A DNA stretch of 13,274 nucleotides from an uncultured Bacteroidia bacterium (lineage in GTDB: Bacteria > Bacteroidota > Bacteroidia > Bacteroidales > Prolixibacteraceae). Positions 1-6,459 of this stretch are shown here, piece after piece; positions within the stretch are counted from its first letter, which is position 1, and each line of letters opens with the position of its first letter. The notes under the pieces are model-generated. The model searched no databases and was not told where the DNA came from. It saw nothing but the letters and a program-made list of their open reading frames with translations. The DNA is taken from positions 1 to 13,274 of the forward strand of contig CAIOOC010000025.1 of the NCBI GenBank assembly GCA_903859795.1, written 5' to 3'. The position numbers and the translations under genes are program-made.

Positions 1-17
1 TGATTTGGAATCCAATT

Positions 18-1325
18 ATGAAGGTTAAAAAGATACTTTATAACTTATTCGCTGAAGATGCAAATATCCCATTAGAGCATCGACTATTTCTATCAGCTGT
101 TTTTATTGGGTTTTTAATTAGTTTCATCGGAGCAATAATGGCACTATTTTTGGCATTGTCATTTATTCCTTTGATAGTCAGTGCTTTTATGTCTGTATTC
201 TTGTTTGTGATTTACTTTTTGGGGAGAATCAGGGGAATTATAAAACCTTTTATTGTCCCATTAATATTACTTTCTTTTACGGGGATATTTGCCATATGGA
301 TAAATGGCGGAGGAATGAAGGGCCCAAACATTTTACCTGCTTTTGCAATTTTAATTCTTGCTCTTATTGTCGTTCCTGAACGATTGAAAAAATACTCGAT
401 TCAACTTTTTATCATTTTTGTCATAGTTGGGTACCTCATAGAATATTACAGACCTGATTTAATCGTTGGTTATCCTTCTGAAACATCATTGTTGATAGAC
501 AGTTTTGCGACCACAATTTATACCTCATTCTTCATCTATTTGATAATTAGGTTTTTCCATAGGCATTATACACTTGAGAGGGTAAAAGCAGAGGAGAACG
601 AAAGGAAATTATTTCAGTTAAATGCAGAAAAGGACAAACTTTTTTCAATCATTGCCCACGACCTGCGCAGTCCATTCAATGTGCTTCTGGGATATACCGA
701 GATTTTAGAGAAAGAACTTCCCGACATGTCAATGGACGAGATTCAGGATGCTTCTTCTATGCTAAATTCTTCAGCCACAAAATTATATGAGCTAATTGGT
801 AATTTATTGGAGTGGTCTCGTATGCAAAGAGGATTGATTCCCTTTGCACCCGAGTCATTCCTGTTAATGCAGATGGTTTCGGAGTCACTGGAATTAATTG
901 TAGAAACTGCCAATAAAAAGGGCATCAGAGTCGAGCTCAATATTGCTCCCGAAATGTCGGTCTTCGCAGACAAAACAATGTTTAAGGCCATTATTCGGAA
1001 CTTAACCAATAATGCTGTAAAGTTCACTCACCGAAATGGAAGTGTAACAATTGTCGCCAGGGTTGCATCCTCAACGCATATTGAAATCTCGGTAAAAGAT
1101 ACTGGTATTGGGATGAGTAAGGAAATGATTGATAATCTGTTCAGACTGGACCTTAAAACCAACAGGGAAGGGACCGAAGGTGAATCCAGCACCGGTCTGG
1201 GCTTGATTATTTGCAGGGATTTTATAGAGAAGCATAATGGAAAATTCTGGGTTGAAAGTGAAGAAGGTATAGGTTCGGCTTTTTATTTCAATATTCCATT
1301 TACAGCAGGAGAAATAACAAGCTAA
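18..1325 (+). CDS. Membrane-bound sensor histidine kinase
   Basis: Class I sensor kinase that would autophosphorylate on histidine and pass phosphate to a response regulator; it sits in the inner membrane. The first 180 residues hold about six hydrophobic helices (near 23-42, 46-69, 76-95, 104-119, 127-144, 162-180) with short loops and no large periplasmic domain, so any signal is probably sensed within or near the membrane. A charged linker (181-208) leads to the HisKA H-box I-I-A-H-D-L-R-S-P with phospho-acceptor H214. The HATPase domain shows the N-box (N328 and N332 in R-N-L-T-N-N-A-V-K-F), the G1 box D361-T-G-I-G, and the G2 box T392-G-L-G-L. No receiver, PAS or HAMP domain is visible. 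The frame is open to the left window edge, so an earlier start cannot be excluded, but the ATG at 18 gives a normal N-terminus. The next gene (GH92-A) begins 117 bases downstream. Whether the kinase controls it is unknown; its partner regulator is not in the window. Confidence 0.93.
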   Translation: MKVKKILYNLFAEDANIPLEHRLFLSAVFIGFLISFIGAIMALFLALSFIPLIVSAFMSVFLFVIYFLGRIRGIIKPFIVPLILLSFTGIFAIWINGGGMKGPNILPAFAILILALIVVPERLKKYSIQLFIIFVIVGYLIEYYRPDLIVGYPSETSLLIDSFATTIYTSFFIYLIIRFFHRHYTLERVKAEENERKLFQLNAEKDKLFSIIAHDLRSPFNVLLGYTEILEKELPDMSMDEIQDASSMLNSSATKLYELIGNLLEWSRMQRGLIPFAPESFLLMQMVSESLELIVETANKKGIRVELNIAPEMSVFADKTMFKAIIRNLTNNAVKFTHRNGSVTIVARVASSTHIEISVKDTGIGMSKEMIDNLFRLDLKTNREGTEGESSTGLGLIICRDFIEKHNGKFWVESEEGIGSAFYFNIPFTAGEITS

Positions 1326-1387
1326 TGATGATCAATATTTAATGTGCTTTATTCAATATTAAAGAAGTATTTGGATAATTACGGTTG

Positions 1388-1395
1388 TATTTTTG
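1388..1395 (+). promoter_or_regulatory. Candidate Bacteroidota -7 element before GH92-A
   Basis: TATTTTTG matches the Bacteroidota -7 consensus TAnnTTTG and lies 47 bases before the GH92-A start codon, inside a 117-base spacer. The only TTTG upstream that could serve as a -33 element (1370-1373) is 14 bases away, shorter than the usual spacing of about 19-21, so the match is partial. The 3' half overlaps a small inverted repeat, TTTGG-N7-CCAAA (1392-1408), that could be an operator or a weak hairpin in the leader. In such AT-rich DNA a chance match is quite possible. Confidence 0.3.
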
Positions 1396-1442
1396 GTGAT
1401 CTTCCAAACACCCGAATTAGCAATTGAATAAACAATTAAAGA

Positions 1443-4370
1443 ATGAAATCAGTCAAATTAATTTTCCTGCTATCTTCAAGTTTAATATTTTTCAGCACAT
1501 TAACTACCTTAAGCGGCCAGCCCCGCGACTACACCAAGCAGGTTAATCCGTTTATGGGCACTGCAGCTGACGGCAATACCTATCCGGGAGCTGCATACCC
1601 TTTTGGATCAGTCCAGCTGAGTCCTGATACTAAATTAACAGGTCCTGGAATATGCGGCGGATATTATTACCCCGATTCGACAATTCTCGGATTCTCTCAT
1701 ACTCACCTGAGCGGAGTTGGGGAACCCGAATATCGCGACATCCTGTTTATGCCAACTGTTGGCAGGATCAATCTTCTCCCAGGGATCGAAAAGCCAGGTA
1801 TCGAAGGATACAAATCAACTTACAACCATACTCAGGAATCTGCTTCTCCCGGCTATTACTCTGTATATTTGCGTGACTATCAGGTTAAGGCAGAACTAGC
1901 CGTTACGCAAAGGGCTGGATTTCATAGATATACCTACCCGAAATCAGACAACTCACACATTATTATCGATCTCCAACATCCGGGCGGAGCGGAGGAGTTA
2001 ACGATTAAAAAAGTTAGTGACACTGAAATTGAAGGATTTCGCCGCTCACACGGATGGGCATGGGATCAGTACGTTTATTTTGTAGCAAGATTTTCCAAAC
2101 CGTTTACTTCGGTAGATATTGCTTTAAACGATACTATCCTTCCGGAAATATCAGAGGTACATGGTAAGAATGTAAAGGCATCAGTCAATTTCAAGACTAA
2201 AAAGGACGAAACTATTCTTGTGAAAGTTGGAATATCGGCGGTTAGTATTGATGGTGCAAGGAAAAACCTGAATGCCGAAATCATAGACTGGGATTTTGAT
2301 AAGGTTGTTGCAAACGCCAAAAGTGCATGGAACAAGGAGTTATCGAGAATTGAAGTCGAAGGTGGACGGACTGAAGACAGGAAGAATTTTTACACAGCCA
2401 TGTATCATGCCTTTTTAAATCCAAACCTGTTTATGGATGTCGATGGCAAATACCGTGGAACAGATCATAAGGTACATGTGGCCAAAGGGTTTACGAATTA
2501 TACAGTTTTCTCGTTGTGGGATACCTTCCGTGCACTTCATCCGTTGTTTACAATTATCGATCAGAAACGAACCAGCGATTTTGTCAAAACTTTATTGCAG
2601 ATCTATGACGATGGGGGAAGGCTTCCAATGTGGCCCCTGGCCGGGAATTATACAGATGATATGCTGGGGTATCATTCGGTTCCTGTAATCGTTGATGCCT
2701 ACGTTAAGGGGATCCGCGATTACGATTTGAAGAAAGCCTATGCTGCTGTTAAGCACAGTGCAGAACTGGATAAGCTGGGTCTGAAATACTACAAAAAGAT
2801 TGGTTTTCTCCCCTGCGACAGGCAGGGGGAGTCAGTCTCCAAGACGCTGGAATACTGTTACGACGACTGGTGTATTTCCCAAATGGCACAAGAGATGGGC
2901 TTAAAGGACGATTATTTGTACTATCATCAGCGGGCTCATAACTATGAAAATGTCTTCGATTCATCAACCGGATTTATCAGGGGAAAAAAGATGGACCGCA
3001 GCTGGCTTAGCCCGTTTGATCCCCTTGTCAATTCGGCCTATTCGGAAGGGAATGCCTACCAGTACATGTTTGTTCCACATGATGCAGCAGGTCTGATTGC
3101 CCTTGAGGGTGGCGACAATCAATTTTCAAAATGGCTCGATGTTCTCTTTACATTAAAGAAGGGGAGCGATGAACGAGGCTCTATCGGTCAGTACTGGCAC
3201 GGCAACGAACCCGGACATCATCTTGCATACCTCTACGATTATGTTGGCGAACCATGGAAGACCCAAAAGCTCGTCCGCAGAATATTAACGGAACTCTATA
3301 AAGATAACCCGGAAGGACTGGCCGGGAATGAAGATTGTGGCCAGATGTCTGGCTGGTATATCTTAAGTGCGATGGGTTTTTATTCAGTAGCACCCGGACA
3401 GAAGATATATGCCATTGGAGCCCCATTATTCGATAAGGCGACGATAAATTTGGAGAATGGAAAGAAATTTGTCGTGCGGGCAAATCGGAATTCCGATCTC
3501 AATTTCTATATCCAATCGGCAACGTTAAACGGGAAGAAATATACCAGTTCTTATCTGCGTCATGATGATATTATGAAGGGTTCTGAACTTGTTTTTGAGA
3601 TGGGGCCAAAGCCAAATGAACAATGGGGGAAGAATCCGAATGAACGCCCTTATTCCGAAAACGGGAACCCTGTGGCCAGGCTACCCTATATTAAAACAGG
3701 AGAGACCTTGTTTGAAGAATCGACTCAGGTAACGCTGGCCTGTGAATCAAAGGATACCGAAATTCACTTCACCCTCGACGGGTCTGAACCTGTTGAAGAA
3801 TCGAGGGTTTATTCAACACCGATAGTATTAAAGGAATCCTGCATACTTAAGATGAAATCCTTCGAAAACAAGAAGTTGCCTAGTATTACTGTTGCCATTG
3901 ATTTTAACAAAGCATTATTGTGCGACTCAGCAGGTAATCCTAAGGTGAAGCGAGGAATAGCCTATGACTATTTTGAGCGTTTTTTCGTGACAACTGACGA
4001 TCTGGATATCAGCAAGCCACTTAATTCAGGAATTACCGATTGCATTTCCATTAAGAATGCACCCAAAGAAAGTTACTATGGCTATCGTTATCAGGGATAT
4101 ATCGCGGTTCCACAGGATGGGATTTATGATTTTTTCCTTGTCTCAAACGATGGAAGCAAATTCTATATTGATGGAAAAGAACTTATTGAAAATGATGCTA
4201 ATCATGGAGCAGTAGAAGAGCCGGGACGCGTCGGTCTTAAGAAAGGGCTTCATAAGATTCTTGTAAAATATTTCCAGTGTGGCGGAGGGAAGGCATTAAA
4301 AGTTAGCTGGTCAGGTCCGGGAATGGAGAAGCATGAGATAAAGGCAGAGGAGCTTTTTACAACTAATTAA
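1443..4370 (+). CDS. Secreted GH92 alpha-mannosidase-type enzyme with CHB_HEX_C and PA14 domains (GH92-A)
   Basis: GH92 enzymes are calcium-dependent, inverting exo-alpha-mannosidases. A signal peptide (1-25, T-L-S-G/Q) fits signal peptidase I cleavage. The GH92 N-terminal beta-domain starts near residue 30 (V-N-P-F-M-G-T; P-F-G-S-V-Q-L-S-P-D-T) and has G-F-S-H-T-H-L-S-G-V-G. The helical catalytic domain has the full set of motifs: S-L-W-D-T-F-R (357-363), L-P-M-W-P (394-398), S-K-T-L-E-Y-C-Y-D-D-W (from 466), S-E-G-N-A-Y-Q-Y with E535, H-G-N-E-P (586-590) and the acidic G-N-E-D-C-G-Q-M with E630 and D631. After the GH92 domain (to about 750) come a chitobiase C-terminal-like domain (T-L-D-G-S-E-P, 777-783) and a PA14 domain (about 835-972; S-N-D-G-S, 901-905; G-G-G and S-W-S-G-P-G near the end), probably for glycan binding. 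It appears catalytically intact. Linkage preference (alpha-1,2/1,3/1,4/1,6) cannot be read with certainty. It may have its own promoter. Confidence 0.95.
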   Translation: MKSVKLIFLLSSSLIFFSTLTTLSGQPRDYTKQVNPFMGTAADGNTYPGAAYPFGSVQLSPDTKLTGPGICGGYYYPDSTILGFSHTHLSGVGEPEYRDILFMPTVGRINLLPGIEKPGIEGYKSTYNHTQESASPGYYSVYLRDYQVKAELAVTQRAGFHRYTYPKSDNSHIIIDLQHPGGAEELTIKKVSDTEIEGFRRSHGWAWDQYVYFVARFSKPFTSVDIALNDTILPEISEVHGKNVKASVNFKTKKDETILVKVGISAVSIDGARKNLNAEIIDWDFDKVVANAKSAWNKELSRIEVEGGRTEDRKNFYTAMYHAFLNPNLFMDVDGKYRGTDHKVHVAKGFTNYTVFSLWDTFRALHPLFTIIDQKRTSDFVKTLLQIYDDGGRLPMWPLAGNYTDDMLGYHSVPVIVDAYVKGIRDYDLKKAYAAVKHSAELDKLGLKYYKKIGFLPCDRQGESVSKTLEYCYDDWCISQMAQEMGLKDDYLYYHQRAHNYENVFDSSTGFIRGKKMDRSWLSPFDPLVNSAYSEGNAYQYMFVPHDAAGLIALEGGDNQFSKWLDVLFTLKKGSDERGSIGQYWHGNEPGHHLAYLYDYVGEPWKTQKLVRRILTELYKDNPEGLAGNEDCGQMSGWYILSAMGFYSVAPGQKIYAIGAPLFDKATINLENGKKFVVRANRNSDLNFYIQSATLNGKKYTSSYLRHDDIMKGSELVFEMGPKPNEQWGKNPNERPYSENGNPVARLPYIKTGETLFEESTQVTLACESKDTEIHFTLDGSEPVEESRVYSTPIVLKESCILKMKSFENKKLPSITVAIDFNKALLCDSAGNPKVKRGIAYDYFERFFVTTDDLDISKPLNSGITDCISIKNAPKESYYGYRYQGYIAVPQDGIYDFFLVSNDGSKFYIDGKELIENDANHGAVEEPGRVGLKKGLHKILVKYFQCGGGKALKVSWSGPGMEKHEIKAEELFTTN

Positions 4371-4404
4371 AAAAGCCAGTTAAGTAGCGGCTGCTATCTT
4401 AAAG

Positions 4405-4436
4405 TTGGTGAAACTTGGTGTATTGGTGCCTTTGTG
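4405..4436. repeat. Degenerate TTGGTG periodic repeat
   Basis: TTGGTG occurs at 4405-4410, 4415-4420 and 4423-4428, followed by the related TTTGTG at 4431-4436, giving periods of 10, 8 and 8 bases in the 122-base spacer between GH92-A and the GH27 gene. From memory it resembles the CTTTGTG/CTTGGTG-type short periodic repeats scattered between genes in many bacterial genomes. No terminator stem with a T-run and no convincing promoter were found in this spacer. Whether this is a dispersed repeat needs a genome search. Confidence 0.5.
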
Positions 4437-4492
4437 GCAAAACGTTTTTCTGATTTACGTAAATCTTCAATATTTCAATTAATTAGCAATAA

Positions 4493-6445
4493 ATGAGATA
4501 TTTAATTATTATTCTTTTTATACGTTTGTTTTCAGGACCATTATATGCCCGGCATACCTTACGCCTCGAAGATCTGGATATCACTAAAGTCCGACAGCGC
4601 AGTGGCATTCCCAAACGGATTTTACCTGAGTCCGGGGATTCCCTGCGTATCGGAGGTGTTAAGTTTGGTCATGGCCTTGGTACAATCGCTGAAAGTATTT
4701 TTGAGATTGACTTGCTGGGGAATGCAAGTCACTTTCAGGGAGTTGTTGGCATTGGAGATGAAGTTGGAGACAAAGGGGATGTCGAATTTCAGATCTTTGC
4801 AGATGGAAAAATGATCTGGTCGAGCGGTTTGATGACCGGTAGCAGTAAAAACAAATTGGCAGACCTTGATCTGACAGGTATTCAGCGAATTGTTTTTTAC
4901 GTAGCCGAAGAACATAACTGGGATCAGCTCCCGGTTTACTGGGCAGATGCAACTTTCACAATTTTGGGTAATGCAAAAATGGTCAAGGCATTCGTTGAAA
5001 AGGAGGAGATCCTGACTCCCAAATCTGAGTCAAAGCCAAAAATAAATGGGGCAAGAGTTTTTGGCGTCAGGCCTAACTCTCCTTTTATGTTCACCATTCC
5101 TGCTACAGGTGATCGGCCAATGAAATTCACTGCCGCAGACCTGCCTAAAGGGCTGTCATTGGATCATCAGAGTGGTCAGATTACAGGAACACTGAATCAG
5201 AAGGGGAATTTTAACGTTACGTTATTCGCTCAGAACAAATCCGGAAAGGACAACCGAAATTTGAAGATTGTATGTGGAGATAAGCTCGCTTTAACACCCC
5301 CAATGGGCTGGAATTCGTACAATCTTTGGGGATGCTCACACATCAGTGATCAAAAGATCCGTGAGATTGCTAAATCATTTGTATCAAAAGGGCTCATCAA
5401 TTATGGCTGGAGCTATGTAAATATTGACTGTGGATGGGCAGACGAAGTGGTTGATCCGAAATCATTGGAGATCAATCCAAATTCCAAATTTCCGGATATG
5501 TCCTCCCTCTGCAGCTACATTCATAGTTTGGGATTAAAGGCCGGGATCTATTCGACACCCTGGACGCACGGATATGATGGTCGCAAGGGTGCCAGCGCTG
5601 ATACACCACAACGGGATTACCATACAAAAAACAGCAAAGGGGAGCCATCTAAGGTAGTCGGGAATTTCCATTTTGAAGAGATCGACGCAAAGCAATATGC
5701 CGCATGGGGGTTCGATTACCTGAAATACGACTGGACTCCTAACGATGTCCCAAGTACAGAACGAATGTCAAAGGCTCTTAAGTCACAGTCAAGAGACATA
5801 ATCTACAGCCTCTCAAACGAAGCAACCCTTGCTCTTGGAGATGAATATGGAAGACTTTCAAACAGCTGGAGGACAACCGATGATATCAATGATACCTGGG
5901 GCAGCATGTCTGATATAGGGTTTAATCAGGATAAGTGGGGAAAATATGCTGGTCCCGGTCATTGGAATGATGCAGATATGCTTGTTGTAGGAAAAGTTGG
6001 CTGGTATGGCGAAACTCACCCTACGAAACTGACTCCCAATGAACAATATACCCATATCTCCCTATGGAGTCTGCTCGCTTCTCCGCTGTTGCTGGGTTGC
6101 GATTTGATACATATCGATGATTTTACACTTAGCCTGATTACAAATGCTGAGGTGATTGAAGTAAACCAGGACCCATTAGGAGCACAGGCCTCGCTTATTG
6201 AGAAAACCGGAGATAAGGAGATCTGGGTAAAACAGATGGAAGATGGATCGAAAGTGGTTGGATTATTCAACCGGAGTTTTTTTGATACTGAAATTTGCGT
6301 CTCCTGGAAGGTGTTGGGAATCAGCAAATATTGGAGAATCCGGGATCTTTGGAGACAAAAGAATCTTGGAAAATCTGATGAGAAATTTGCTACTGTGGTT
6401 CCAAGGCATGGGGTTGTTCTAATTAGGTTATCGCCAAACATTTAA
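4493..6445 (+). CDS. NPCBM-containing GH27 alpha-galactosidase-type enzyme
   Basis: GH27 enzymes are retaining exo-glycosidases that remove terminal alpha-galactose or, in some members, alpha-N-acetylgalactosamine or beta-L-arabinopyranose. A short signal peptide (about 1-20, ending L-Y-A) is followed by an NPCBM-type beta-sandwich (about 20-160; G-V-K-F-G-H-G-L-G-T and V-Y-W-A-D-A-T-F). Next is a putative Ig-like domain (about 185-262; L-P-K-G-L-S-L-D and G-Q-I-T-G-T-L). The GH27 barrel starts at T-P-P-M-G-W-N-S-Y-N (268-277). The nucleophile is expected at D413 in Y-L-K-Y-D-W, and the acid/base at D464 in W-R-T-T-D-D-I, by analogy with R-T-T-G-D-I of other GH27 enzymes. A C-terminal beta-domain follows from about 555. 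Both catalytic aspartates are present, so it should be active. It is the first gene of a tight group, with GH92-B starting 14 bases after its stop, which suggests it strips alpha-galactosyl caps from a mannose-containing glycan. The exact sugar removed is uncertain. Confidence 0.92.
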   Translation: MRYLIIILFIRLFSGPLYARHTLRLEDLDITKVRQRSGIPKRILPESGDSLRIGGVKFGHGLGTIAESIFEIDLLGNASHFQGVVGIGDEVGDKGDVEFQIFADGKMIWSSGLMTGSSKNKLADLDLTGIQRIVFYVAEEHNWDQLPVYWADATFTILGNAKMVKAFVEKEEILTPKSESKPKINGARVFGVRPNSPFMFTIPATGDRPMKFTAADLPKGLSLDHQSGQITGTLNQKGNFNVTLFAQNKSGKDNRNLKIVCGDKLALTPPMGWNSYNLWGCSHISDQKIREIAKSFVSKGLINYGWSYVNIDCGWADEVVDPKSLEINPNSKFPDMSSLCSYIHSLGLKAGIYSTPWTHGYDGRKGASADTPQRDYHTKNSKGEPSKVVGNFHFEEIDAKQYAAWGFDYLKYDWTPNDVPSTERMSKALKSQSRDIIYSLSNEATLALGDEYGRLSNSWRTTDDINDTWGSMSDIGFNQDKWGKYAGPGHWNDADMLVVGKVGWYGETHPTKLTPNEQYTHISLWSLLASPLLLGCDLIHIDDFTLSLITNAEVIEVNQDPLGAQASLIEKTGDKEIWVKQMEDGSKVVGLFNRSFFDTEICVSWKVLGISKYWRIRDLWRQKNLGKSDEKFATVVPRHGVVLIRLSPNI

Positions 6446-6459
6446 ATAAACCGATTCCT

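Noticed and set aside
4374..4392. AGCC-N11-GGCT inverted repeat after the GH92-A stop, as a possible terminator
   Set aside because: Four-base stem with a long loop and no following T-run; not enough to call a terminator.
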